Below are positions 1 through 7,561 of a stretch of DNA of 37,446 bases, piece after piece. The notes under the pieces were generated by a model. That model worked only from the letters and a program-made list of their open reading frames with translations, did not search any database and had not been told where the DNA came from. Within the stretch, counting starts at the first letter, position 1. The number at the start of each line of letters is the position of its first letter. The DNA comes from an uncultured Bacilli bacterium. Lineage in GTDB: Bacteria; Bacillota_I; Bacilli_A; RF39; UBA660. The translations under genes and the position numbers were made by a program. The stretch is from positions 1 to 37,446 of the forward strand of contig CANRJW010000011.1 in the NCBI GenBank assembly GCA_947631035.1, written 5' to 3'.

Positions 1-312
1 ACTAAAAAGTTAACTGATGCAAAAGAGACTGATAATGGTTTAGGAGGACAAAAGATTGCTTCTGGTAAATTGTTAAAAGCTACATCTCCTGAAGAGCCAA
101 AAAAAGGAAGTATTACTAGTGCTACTGAAGGCCCTGAATATAGTAAAATAGTTGACTTATCACAAAGAACCATCAATACAACTACTGGTCATGATACAAA
201 ATATTATTATTTACTAGTCAAATATCCAAATGAAAGTAGTACGGACCAATCAAAAACAGATGTTAAAAAAAGATTAGTGTTATATATATTGTTTTATGTC
301 AAGAAAAGTTAA
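1..312 (+). CDS. TasA/camelysin-like surface protein, 3' part only, abnormal C-terminus
   Basis: The frame is open from base 1, so the gene begins before the window; the first ATG-like start inside is not the true start. The visible ~103 residues resemble the distal half of the TasA-like protein at 598: a strand ending YYYLLVKYPNESSTDQ matches YTLTVTYKNTAEDQ there, followed by a short basic stretch (KTDVKKR versus ADMGKK). After that the expected last strand (like KISGKIYL in the neighbour) is replaced by LVLYILFYVKKS and a stop. Reading one frame over at the A7 run near 263-270 gives KKISVIYIV, which is closer to the expected ending, so a one-base frameshift in the A run is possible. An inverted-repeat element begins just after the stop. 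Probably an exported surface protein of the family processed by SipW-type peptidases; the family call is by resemblance and moderately sure. Confidence 0.55.
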   Translation, partial: TKKLTDAKETDNGLGGQKIASGKLLKATSPEEPKKGSITSATEGPEYSKIVDLSQRTINTTTGHDTKYYYLLVKYPNESSTDQSKTDVKKRLVLYILFYVKKS

Positions 313-538
313 AGGAAAAATTATGGCAATCGCATAAAAAAATTCAAGAAAAACTATTGACATAAAATAATTGCCTATAATCAATGCAAATAATCAAATT
401 AGTAATTATTTTTTTAAGCATATAATGAAATATGATTTTTAATTTCAAAATCAAGAAAATTTTGCTCAAATCCTCTATTTTTGGGAATATTATTACTTTA
501 CGTCAAATTTTTATGCGATTGCCTTAAGGAAAAATAAT
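312..538. repeat. ~200 bp element with 16-bp inverted ends and flanking 13-bp near-direct repeats
   Basis: GGCAATCGCATAAAAA at 325-340 is repeated perfectly in reverse complement at 508-523. Reading inward from each end, TTGACRTAAARTAAT recurs (about 357 on plus, about 505 on minus). Outside the inverted ends lie AAGGAAAAATTAT (312-324) and AAGGAAAAATAAT (526-538), 12 of 13 identical, as expected for a target duplication. No gene is seen inside. It may be a MITE-like insertion or an invertible segment. Confidence 0.6.
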
Positions 539-543
539 TATAA

Positions 544-572
544 TTGACAAAAAAAATAGAATAATAGATAAT
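544..572 (+). promoter_or_regulatory. Promoter of the TasA-like gene at 598
   Basis: A perfect -35 TTGACA (544-549), a 17-base spacer and -10 GATAAT (567-572). It lies just outside the right inverted end of the neighbouring repeat element. Confidence 0.75.
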
Positions 573-597
573 AAAGATAAGAAATAGGTGATTAAGA

Positions 598-1137
598 ATG
601 TCAGAGAATAAAAAGACGCTTATAATTTCTATTATAGCGGTTGTGGTATTTATTGCTTCTATTGCTGCAGTAAGTTTTGCTTTTTATACGACAACGACAA
701 AAACAGAAACGGGTGATAATTTAGAGCATAGTGTTATCACAGAAAATGTTGAGACAAGTTTAACTGAAGATAATGTTGTTCAAATTGAAAATATGATTCC
801 AGGTGATACTTTTACCAAAACTTTTTCAGTAAAATCTTCTGTGAATTTATCTTATCATATTGCTATATCTGATATTACAAATACATTTACAAGTACAGGA
901 GATATTACTTATGATTTGAAAGAAAATGGAGTATCTATTGGTAGTGGAACTTTTCCAACAAGTCAAACTGGTGGGGAAGGTTCAGTTAACTTAAATACCA
1001 ATTTAATCACAATCAATGGTGGTGAAACTAAAAATTATACATTAACAGTAACTTATAAAAATACTGCTGAAGACCAAAGAGCGGATATGGGTAAAAAAAT
1101 AAGTGGAAAAATATATTTAAGAAGTGCAACGGAATAA
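598..1137 (+). CDS. TasA/camelysin-like membrane-anchored or secreted surface protein
   Basis: 179 residues. A short charged N-terminus is followed by one hydrophobic segment (about residues 7-30) that ends in SFAFYTTTT, the pattern seen at the processing site of SipW substrates (compare SYALF in the protein at 25625). The rest is a beta-rich domain: IENMIPGDTFTKTFSVKS, then an NYTLTVTYKNTAEDQ strand and a final GKKISGKIYLRSATE, typical of the TasA/CalY/camelysin group, which form extracellular fibres or act at the surface in Bacilli. The start is supported by AGGTGAT (583-589 region) ahead of ATG 598. It is monocistronic: its own promoter upstream and a hairpin terminator at its stop. Family assignment is good; its exact role (fibre subunit or accessory) is not visible. 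Confidence 0.7.
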   Translation: MSENKKTLIISIIAVVVFIASIAAVSFAFYTTTTKTETGDNLEHSVITENVETSLTEDNVVQIENMIPGDTFTKTFSVKSSVNLSYHIAISDITNTFTSTGDITYDLKENGVSIGSGTFPTSQTGGEGSVNLNTNLITINGGETKNYTLTVTYKNTAEDQRADMGKKISGKIYLRSATE

Positions 1138-1164
1138 AAGTAGATTGAAATATATCTATTTTTT
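1137..1164 (+). terminator. Intrinsic terminator after the TasA-like gene
   Basis: AAAGTAGAT (1137-1145) pairs with ATCTATTTT (1154-1162) with one G-U pair, 8-base loop, followed by T. The left arm overlaps the stop codon. Confidence 0.65.
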
Positions 1165-1208
1165 GTTGGGTTAAATTTCGGCTGTAGCCGAAAAAAAGAT
1201 AAAAAATA

Positions 1209-1238
1209 AAAGTTTTTCGTCTGTAACCGAAAAACTTT
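1209..1238 (-). terminator. Intrinsic terminator of the minus-strand ATPase gene
   Basis: An 11-bp perfect stem (AAAGTTTTTCG at 1209-1219 and its complement at 1228-1238) followed on the minus strand by a T-rich tract. A second, shorter hairpin (1176-1193, TTTCGGC/GCCGAAA) lies next to it and is nearly a direct copy of the core. Confidence 0.75.
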
Positions 1239-1243
1239 AGGTA

Positions 1244-2434
1244 TTAATTGTTTTCTAATAGCCAGTCAATAATATTTTTATGAATGATTTCGTTTTGTGA
1301 ATAATCTAGTTTATCTGTTGATAGTACATATTTAGGGTAATTATCATTAATGAAATCATAGGCACCAAATTTTCTTTCTTCACAAGTTTTATCTGCTAGA
1401 GTAAAGGTAACTTGGTAATATTCTATTTGATTATGTTTGACTGCCACAAAACTAATTTCTTTACTGCCAATATTGACATGATAACCACGATTCTTTAATT
1501 CGTTAAAAACAATATTTTCTAAGTAGAATTCATTTTGAGTCTTTTTATTTCTATTTAATATTTGTCCTAAACCTAAGTCAGTTAAATAATATTTATCTTT
1601 TCTAGTTAATATTTTTTTATCTTTTATATCGTATGAAGAAGTTTTTTCTATAAGCATAGCGGATAGAGCATAATCTAAATATTTATAGATGGTTTTTGTA
1701 GAAATAAATATTTTTTCATTTGCTAATTCTTTTATCATTTTTTGAGGAGAAAAAATTTGAGAAGGATTTGTAGCTATATATATCATGATTCTGTCAAATA
1801 AGGTGATATTGGAAATGGCATTTCTTTTTATGACTTCTTTTAATACAATGGAATCATAAATATCGGTTAGATAAACGTTTCTTACTTCTTCTCTTGTGTA
1901 TAGGAATCTTTGTGGCATTCCACCCCATAGGAGATAATCGTTAAAAGCATCTTCTATAGATTGTTTATCTTTTAACTCTTTAAGTTCTACTACTTCTTTA
2001 AAGGAAAAAGGAGCGATTGTAAAGGAAACATATTTTCCTGATAAAAGGGTTGCTAATTCATTTGATAGAATTTTAGAATTGGAACCGGTTATAAAGATGG
2101 ATGCATTCAAGGTTGTTTTCAAAGAATGAATGGCTTTTTCCCAATTTTTTATGAATTGGATTTCGTCGAAAAAAAGATAATATTTGTCGTTGTTTTTTAT
2201 TTTCTCTTTGACATATTTATTGAGTTCTTTATAATCTGTTATAAATTTGTAAGTAGCATCTTCAAAATTAATGTATAAGATGTTGTCTTCCTTAACGTTT
2301 TGTTCTTTGATTTCTTCTATAATTTGTTTTAAAAGTGTGGATTTACCACATCTACGAATTCCTGTAATGACTTTAATAAGATTAGAAGAATAATATTCTC
2401 TCATTCTTTTTAGATATTGTTCTCTTTTAATCAT
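1244..2434 (-). CDS. ATP-binding protein, AAA plus DUF4143 architecture
   Basis: 396 residues. Walker A is GIRRCGKST (about residues 25-33), Walker B is YYLFFDEIQ (about 86-94), followed by the sensor-like SIFITGSNSKIL. The C-terminal third (ENIVFNELKNRGYHVNIG onward) is the DUF4143 nuclease-like fold common to this family, but the usual acidic EVDF core is replaced by EISFVAVK, so the putative nuclease site looks degraded. The close paralogue at 10670 keeps YEVDFIAE. These ATPases are widespread in gut and archaeal genomes; their job is not established, with links to defence and mobile regions suggested. The start has GAGGGGG upstream and a -10 TATAAT (2456-2461 in plus coordinates). A TTATATTTTC inverted repeat (2498-2507 with 2514-2523) lies just behind the promoter and could be an operator. 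Confidence 0.85.
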   Translation of the reverse strand: MIKREQYLKRMREYYSSNLIKVITGIRRCGKSTLLKQIIEEIKEQNVKEDNILYINFEDATYKFITDYKELNKYVKEKIKNNDKYYLFFDEIQFIKNWEKAIHSLKTTLNASIFITGSNSKILSNELATLLSGKYVSFTIAPFSFKEVVELKELKDKQSIEDAFNDYLLWGGMPQRFLYTREEVRNVYLTDIYDSIVLKEVIKRNAISNITLFDRIMIYIATNPSQIFSPQKMIKELANEKIFISTKTIYKYLDYALSAMLIEKTSSYDIKDKKILTRKDKYYLTDLGLGQILNRNKKTQNEFYLENIVFNELKNRGYHVNIGSKEISFVAVKHNQIEYYQVTFTLADKTCEERKFGAYDFINDNYPKYVLSTDKLDYSQNEIIHKNIIDWLLENN

Positions 2435-2455
2435 TTTAATTCCCCCTCGTATTTC

Positions 2456-2523
2456 ATTATAATAAAAATATAATAAAATATAAAGATAAAAACGATGTTA
2501 TATTTTCTTGTAGGAAAATATAA
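2456..2523 (-). promoter_or_regulatory. Promoter and possible operator of the minus-strand ATPase
   Basis: On the minus strand: -35 TTTATA (2479-2484), 17 bases, -10 TATAAT (2456-2461), then GAGGGGG and ATG. A perfect 10-bp inverted repeat TTATATTTTC/GAAAATATAA (2498-2507, 2514-2523) sits upstream. Confidence 0.5.
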
Positions 2524-2553
2524 TTCCATCTAGATTTCTTAGGAAATATAGAT

Positions 2554-2610
2554 TATAATGAAAGTAGGGATAAGATATAGAGATGCCTCTATATCTTATT
2601 TTTCGGAGGG
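2554..2610 (+). promoter_or_regulatory. tex promoter -10 and strong 5' leader hairpin
   Basis: -10 TATAAT at 2554-2559 (the -35 is weak). Transcription would start near 2566, immediately before a 13-bp perfect hairpin (2570-2582 with 2587-2599, loop ATGC) followed by TTTTTC and then the ribosome site CGGAGGG (2604-2610). It resembles either a leader terminator/attenuator or a 5'-end stabilising stem. Confidence 0.6.
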
Positions 2611-2614
2611 AATT

Positions 2615-4726
2615 ATGAATATTACAAAAGCATTAGCAAATGAATTAAATATAAAAGAAAGTCAAGTACAAGCGGTATTAAAGTTATTAAGTGAAGATTG
2701 TACAATTCCTTTTATTGCTAGATATCGTAAGGAAGCAACAGGAGCTTTGAATGAAGAACAAATTGCAACGATTGAGCAAAGTTATGCTTATTTGTGTAAT
2801 TTAGAGAAAAGAAAAGAAGATGTTATTCGTTTAATAAAGGAAAAAGATTTATTAACGGAAGAATTAGAATTAAAGATTCGTTCTTGTGAAAAGTTAGTGG
2901 AAGTAGAGGATTTGTATCGTCCGTTTAAAGAAAAGAAAAAGACGAAAGCAACAGAAGCTATTAAATTGGGATTAGAGCCTTTGGCTAAAAAGATAATGGC
3001 TTTTCCGGTGAATGGAAGTTTAGATGCTTTAGCAAGTGGTTTTAATATGCCCGTTGATAAGGCGATAGAGAATGCTTGTTATATTATTAGTGAGTGGGTA
3101 AGTGATAATGCTTATTTAAGAAGTTGGGTACGTCAATTTATTTATAATACTGGGTTTATTGAAAGTAAGAAGAAAAAGAATGCTGTTGATGAGAAAAAAG
3201 TGTATGAAATGTATTATGATTTAACGGACCGTATTAAGTATGTGAAACATTATCGTGTTTTGGCTATGAATCGGGGAGAAAATGAAGATATTTTAACGAT
3301 TCATTTGGAGTATGATAAAGATAGAATTCTTGCCAATTATGAAGAGAAAGTGATTAAGAATCCAGCATCTTTTGTCGTTCCGGTGGTAAAGGGTGCCATA
3401 GAGGATGCTTTAAAGAGATTAATTCTTCCTAGTGTAGAAAGAGAAATAAGAACGATGCTTTTTGATCGTTCCAGTAAAGAAGCTATTGAAACTTTTAAAG
3501 AGAATTTAGAGAAACTTTTAATGACGAAACCCATTAAGAATAAGACTGTGATTGGTTTTGACCCAGCCTTCCGTACGGGTTGTAAACTGGCGGTTTTAAA
3601 TCCGTATGGTGAGGTTTTAGAGATTGCGACCATTTATCCGCATGAACCTCATAAAAAACTTGGAGAAGCAACAAAAATATTAAGAGAATTAATTACCAAG
3701 TATAATGCGAATATTATTGCTATTGGAAATGGGACAGCTTCTCGGGAGAGTGAAGCATTTGTTGCAGAGGCAATTAAGGGACTGGATGTAAAATTTAATT
3801 TGGTGAGTGAAGCAGGAGCCAGTGTGTATTCTGCAAGTAAATTAGCCATTGAAGAATTTCCAGATTTAACGGTGGAAAAAAGAAGTGCTATTTCTATTGG
3901 AAGAAGAATTCAGGATCCATTATCTGAACTGGTAAAAATTGATCCGAAAAGTATTGGGGTTGGAGAATACCAACATGATGTAAATCAAAAAGACTTAACG
4001 GAAGCCTTAGATTTTACCGTTTCTAAAATCGTGAATGAAGTGGGGGTAAATATTAATACGGCGAGTCCAAGTATTTTGAATTATATTTCGGGGCTAAATA
4101 AAAAGTGTATTGAAAGTATTGAGAAGTTTAAGAAGAACCATGCTTTTAAAAATAGAGAAGAGATTAAGAAACTGACGGGTATGAGTGATAAAATTTATGA
4201 ACAAGCAATTGGATTTTTACGAATCAATGACGGAGATAATCCTTTTGATAAAACTAAGATTCACCCGGAAAGTTATGAACTTACTAAAAATATTTTAAAT
4301 AAGTTAAACTTGAATATTACAAAAAAAGACGAAAACTTTGTAAAGACTATTTTAAGTGTTGATGCACAAAAATTAAGTGAAGAGTTAAAGGCGGATGTTT
4401 ATACGGTAGAGGATATTTTAAAAGAACTTGTAACCCCTGGACTTGATCCAAGAGATAGTTTGGACGATGTGCTACTTAAGAGCGATGTTTTAACTCTAGA
4501 CGATTTAAAAGTAGGGATGGAACTCGTGGGAACGGTTCGTAATGTGGTTTCTTTTGGAGCTTTTGTGGATATTGGACTTCATAATGATGGACTTATTCAT
4601 ATTTCGAAATTAAGTAAAGAATTTGTGAAAAATCCTTTGGATGTCATTCATGTGGGGGATATTGTAAACTGCAAAGTCGATGCTATTGATAAAGAAAAAG
4701 AAAAAGTGAATTTAACGTTAGTATAA
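2615..4726 (+). CDS. tex: Tex-family S1 RNA-binding transcription accessory protein
   Basis: 703 residues from ATG 2615, which has CGGAGGG five bases ahead; an upstream in-frame ATG at 2558 lies inside the promoter and is rejected. Order of domains seen: N-terminal helical region with the family signature CTIPFIARYRKEATGALNEE (about 35-54), a YqgF-like RNase H fold (KTVIGFDPAFRTGCKLAVLN, about 310-329), helix-hairpin-helix motifs (NINTASPSILNYISGLN and the following NREEIKKLTGMS), and a C-terminal S1 domain (GTVRNVVSFGAFVDIGLHND). Tex binds nucleic acid in the cytoplasm and affects transcription and translation fidelity; the exact molecular role is still debated. Length is typical for the family. 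The sortase gene follows after 47 bases and may be co-transcribed. A strong hairpin in the leader suggests control at the 5' end. Confidence 0.95.
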   Translation: MNITKALANELNIKESQVQAVLKLLSEDCTIPFIARYRKEATGALNEEQIATIEQSYAYLCNLEKRKEDVIRLIKEKDLLTEELELKIRSCEKLVEVEDLYRPFKEKKKTKATEAIKLGLEPLAKKIMAFPVNGSLDALASGFNMPVDKAIENACYIISEWVSDNAYLRSWVRQFIYNTGFIESKKKKNAVDEKKVYEMYYDLTDRIKYVKHYRVLAMNRGENEDILTIHLEYDKDRILANYEEKVIKNPASFVVPVVKGAIEDALKRLILPSVEREIRTMLFDRSSKEAIETFKENLEKLLMTKPIKNKTVIGFDPAFRTGCKLAVLNPYGEVLEIATIYPHEPHKKLGEATKILRELITKYNANIIAIGNGTASRESEAFVAEAIKGLDVKFNLVSEAGASVYSASKLAIEEFPDLTVEKRSAISIGRRIQDPLSELVKIDPKSIGVGEYQHDVNQKDLTEALDFTVSKIVNEVGVNINTASPSILNYISGLNKKCIESIEKFKKNHAFKNREEIKKLTGMSDKIYEQAIGFLRINDGDNPFDKTKIHPESYELTKNILNKLNLNITKKDENFVKTILSVDAQKLSEELKADVYTVEDILKELVTPGLDPRDSLDDVLLKSDVLTLDDLKVGMELVGTVRNVVSFGAFVDIGLHNDGLIHISKLSKEFVKNPLDVIHVGDIVNCKVDAIDKEKEKVNLTLV

Positions 4727-4773
4727 ATCCTTTGAAATGCGAAAATACTAAAGATAGAAGCAAGGGAATTTGT

Positions 4774-5517
4774 ATGAAAGAAAAGGAAAAGAACAAAAGA
4801 GTTTTGAAAATAGGTATGTTACTTCTTTTTGTTTTTTCTTTTCTTTTTTTAGGGTTTCTTTTTTGGCAAAGGAATTTGGTTGTTCACCAACCGAAAATAG
4901 AGATGCAAGATATTGTATTACCTGATAAAGAAATGGATCCAAAAATACTTGAGATGCAAAAGCTTTTAGAAGAGAATGGTGATTTAATTGGGTGGCTTAC
5001 GATTCCAAATACCAAAATTGATTATCCGGTTTTATTTACGAGGGGAGAAGATTATTATTTAAGAAGGGATTTTTATAAAGAGAAGAGTACAGCAGGGTCT
5101 TTATATATTGATAAGCATGCCGATATGGCACCTCGGGATATCAATATTTTGATTCATGGCCATAATATGAATAATGGGACGATGTTTCATGATTTGTTAA
5201 ATTATAAGAAAAAGTCTTTTTATGAGGACCATAAAACCTTTTTTTACTATACGCTAGAAGAAAAAGAAGAGTATGAAATTATTGCTGTTTTTTTGTCGAA
5301 AGTTTATAATGTGCAAGATGAGGTGTTTAAGTATTATCAATTTTATGGGGAGCAAGACGAAGAATCTTATCAGGAATATATTAAAAATATTACAGAGTTA
5401 TCTTTGTATTCTACTGGTAATAGTGCAACGTATCCAGAAAAGCTAATTACGTTATCGACTTGTGAGTATTCAAACAAAGATGGTAGACTTGTTGTAGTGG
5501 GAAAAAGAGTTTCTTAA
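4774..5517 (+). CDS. srtB: Class B sortase
   Basis: 247 residues from ATG 4774 with AGGGAA upstream. An N-terminal basic stretch and one membrane segment (about 10-31) anchor it facing outwards. The catalytic set is visible: His130 in LIHGHNM, Cys230 in TLSTCEYS and Arg238 in DGRLVVVG, all in the class B order; the DYPVLFTRGEDYYLRRDF stretch is also class B-like. Such enzymes cleave a C-terminal sorting signal and attach proteins to peptidoglycan or pilins. No clear LPxTG or NPxTx signal is seen in the neighbouring surface proteins (5583, 6593), so its substrates may be elsewhere or use an unusual motif. It ends in a terminator that overlaps its last codons. Confidence 0.9.
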   Translation: MKEKEKNKRVLKIGMLLLFVFSFLFLGFLFWQRNLVVHQPKIEMQDIVLPDKEMDPKILEMQKLLEENGDLIGWLTIPNTKIDYPVLFTRGEDYYLRRDFYKEKSTAGSLYIDKHADMAPRDINILIHGHNMNNGTMFHDLLNYKKKSFYEDHKTFFYYTLEEKEEYEIIAVFLSKVYNVQDEVFKYYQFYGEQDEESYQEYIKNITELSLYSTGNSATYPEKLITLSTCEYSNKDGRLVVVGKRVS

Positions 5518-5540
5518 AGGGGAACTCTTTATTTTCTTTT
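5504..5540 (+). terminator. Intrinsic terminator of the sortase gene
   Basis: AAAGAGTTTC (5504-5513) pairs with GGAACTCTTT (5521-5530), loop of 7, then ATTTTCTTTT. The left arm lies inside the end of the coding region. Confidence 0.7.
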
Positions 5541-5582
5541 GGAATAGAATGTGTTAGAATTAGAAAAAAAGGAAGTTGTGGT

Positions 5583-6587
5583 ATGAAAAAGTTTTGGCAA
5601 AATAAAAAATGGATTTTCATTGTTTTAGGGGTGGTTCTTGTTGTTGCAGGTTTGGTGGTCTTTTATTTGGTAAAGGCTTCTCGGGGAATCGAACATCCTA
5701 TTTATGAACCTGAGGAAAAAGAAGAAATCAAGGAAGAAGAAAAGTCGTATACTGTTTTGTTTGATACCAATGGTGGAGAGTTAATTTCTCCGATAAAAGT
5801 TTTGGAGGGTGGTAGTTTAACAAAGCCGGAAGACCCTAAAAGGGAAGGGTATACGTTTGTTTCTTGGACTTTGAATGATAAGGAATTTGATTTTTCGACT
5901 TTAATACAGGAAGACTTAACTTTAAAAGCAGTTTGGGAAAAGGAAAAAACAACTGAAAAAGAAACTACTTCTTCTAGTACAAGTACAAGTTCCGGTGCAA
6001 GTACGGGTACAAGCACCAGTACGGGTAGTAAAAGTAGTTCCACGATTGATAAGATTAATTTGAATGATTATATTTCTGTGACGATAAATTATTATAATTA
6101 TACGCAACCGGGAGGTTATTATTTTATTACGAATATGGAAGAGGTTTTTCCAGAACTTGCCGGTAAGAAAAAGATTACGGTTGGATGGAATGAAGATAAA
6201 GGGGAAGATGGCATTGATTTGGTGCTAGAAGATTTTCAGGATGCGGTAAAAAATAAATTTACTTATGATACAGACAAAGAAGAAAAAGCCAAAAATGTTG
6301 TTACGAAAATGGAAAAGAAAAACATAAAGGGAGTTAAGTTTACAAAAGTGATTGATGGACATGGTGTCGATTATAAGTATGAATATTTAACGATTAGCAA
6401 TACGTCTTATCATGATTTGAATAAAGAGTTAAAGGAAAGTAAAAAAAGTGTTGAAGAGGATATAGGGGATACTTTTAAAGGGGCGATTTATGTAACGCTA
6501 CCTGGTTATGGGGTATATGGACCTTATGATAAGTTGCTTACAAATGAGGTTTGCGAGGAATACTCTTTAACATGTGATAAGTGGTGA
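5583..6587 (+). CDS. Membrane-anchored surface protein with InlB B-repeat (Flg_new) domain
   Basis: 334 residues. N-terminal basic residues and a membrane segment (about 11-31) are followed by a Glu/Lys-rich linker, then one Listeria-Bacteroides type repeat (YTVLFDTNGGE to LTLKAVWE, about 57-115; a small beta-grasp module found in internalins and many surface proteins). A low-complexity Ser/Thr/Gly linker (about 122-155) leads to a C-terminal domain of ~180 residues that I do not recognise; its tail carries two Cys (EVCEEYSLTC). No sorting signal is seen, so anchoring is by the N-terminal helix. The stop codon at 6585 overlaps the ribosome site of the CHAP gene, so the two are probably translated together. 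Confidence 0.75.
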   Translation: MKKFWQNKKWIFIVLGVVLVVAGLVVFYLVKASRGIEHPIYEPEEKEEIKEEEKSYTVLFDTNGGELISPIKVLEGGSLTKPEDPKREGYTFVSWTLNDKEFDFSTLIQEDLTLKAVWEKEKTTEKETTSSSTSTSSGASTGTSTSTGSKSSSTIDKINLNDYISVTINYYNYTQPGGYYFITNMEEVFPELAGKKKITVGWNEDKGEDGIDLVLEDFQDAVKNKFTYDTDKEEKAKNVVTKMEKKNIKGVKFTKVIDGHGVDYKYEYLTISNTSYHDLNKELKESKKSVEEDIGDTFKGAIYVTLPGYGVYGPYDKLLTNEVCEEYSLTCDKW

Positions 6588-6592
6588 GGTTT

Positions 6593-7507
6593 ATGAAAAA
6601 AGGAATTATATTTTTAATTGTTTTAGGCTTTTTTAGCCCAATGCTTGTTTTTTCTGCAACGAATCCTTATCCAAAAACGCAAACATTTAATGGTGAAGAA
6701 AGTGTTCCTTGTACAAGAGTGGTATGGCAAGAGGTGTATGACCGATTAGGAATTGCTTTACCAGGTGGCTGGGGGAATGCGGTGAATTGGCTTAAGAGTG
6801 CTAAGAATGCTGGATATGAAGTGGGAGAGGAACCACGTGAGGATTCTATTGCTGTTTATTCTGGGTTTCAAGGTTACGGGCATGTTGCTTATGTTCTTGA
6901 TGTTTTTGACGATTATATGAAAATTGTTGAAGGTGGCGTTGTTGGAAAAGAAAAGCAAGAGAGAACGACCAGTTTTGAAATCGGGTCTGGTTCAGGCATT
7001 TATTTAACGGGTTTTATTTATTTAGATAAAGTGCCTAGTAAGAGTAGTAGTTCTACAAGTAGTAAAACGACAACTACGACGGCGAAAAAGGATGCGAATA
7101 GTTTTTTAAAGACTTTGGTAGTAGAAGGGGTTTCTTTCGACTTTCAAAAAGAAGTGTTTACTTATATTTTGACGGTTCCTTATGAAACAGAGAAAATAAT
7201 ATTGAATGCGGAGCCAGAAAAAAAGACTTCTAAAGTAGAAGTGGAAAAGGAGTATCCTTTGGTTGTTGGAGAAAATGCGATTAGTATCAAAGTGACGGCG
7301 GAGGATAAATCTTCGAGTACTTATGTTCTTTATGTGACAAGAGAAGAAGAAAAAATAGAGGAGGAAATAAAGGAAGAGGATGCTTTTGTATCAGAGGTAA
7401 AAGAAGAAGCGAAGAAGGAGAATCGCTGGTGGATATGGATTCCTGGTGCGTTCGTTTTGATTGCTCTTTTGGGAGTCGTTGTTAAGAAATGGATAAAAAG
7501 AAAATAA
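6593..7507 (+). CDS. CHAP-domain surface protein with cadherin-like domain and C-terminal anchor
   Basis: 304 residues from ATG 6593; GTGAGG at 6583-6589 is the ribosome site and overlaps the previous stop. A signal peptide (1-22, ending VFSA) precedes a CHAP module with catalytic Cys40 (SVPCTRVVW) and His97 (GYGHVAYVLD), plus the family's GGWGNAVNWLKSA stretch. CHAP domains are usually amidases or endopeptidases acting on peptidoglycan. After a Ser/Thr linker comes a cadherin-like beta-sandwich (LKTLVVEGVSFDF to SSTYVLYVTRE, about 162-245), an acidic coiled segment, and a terminal membrane helix ending KKWIKRK. The tail looks like a sortase signal tail without an LPxTG box. Likely a wall-associated hydrolase held at the membrane. 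Confidence 0.85.
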   Translation: MKKGIIFLIVLGFFSPMLVFSATNPYPKTQTFNGEESVPCTRVVWQEVYDRLGIALPGGWGNAVNWLKSAKNAGYEVGEEPREDSIAVYSGFQGYGHVAYVLDVFDDYMKIVEGGVVGKEKQERTTSFEIGSGSGIYLTGFIYLDKVPSKSSSSTSSKTTTTTAKKDANSFLKTLVVEGVSFDFQKEVFTYILTVPYETEKIILNAEPEKKTSKVEVEKEYPLVVGENAISIKVTAEDKSSSTYVLYVTREEEKIEEEIKEEDAFVSEVKEEAKKENRWWIWIPGAFVLIALLGVVVKKWIKRK

Positions 7508-7512
7508 AGTTG

Positions 7513-7557
7513 TTCCTTTTTCAAGGAAAATATGATATAATTTCCTTATGAAAGGAA
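7513..7557 (+). promoter_or_regulatory. abiE operon promoter with two palindromic operators
   Basis: Two copies of TTCCTT-N4-AAGGAA (7513-7528 and 7542-7557) flank the -10 TATAAT (7536-7541). The first covers the -35 position and the second covers the ribosome site AAAGGAA. AbiEi antitoxins are known to repress their own promoters by binding inverted repeats, so these are the likely autoregulatory sites. Confidence 0.75.
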
Positions 7558-7561
7558 CACG

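Noticed and set aside
357..381. Promoter inside the inverted-end element (TTGACA with TATAAT)
   Set aside because: The spacing is 13 bases, too short for sigma-A; the repeated TTGAC words are better seen as part of the element ends.
6593..7507. LPxTG sorting signal in the CHAP protein
   Set aside because: Tail helix and basic end are present but no LPxTG-like box precedes the helix.
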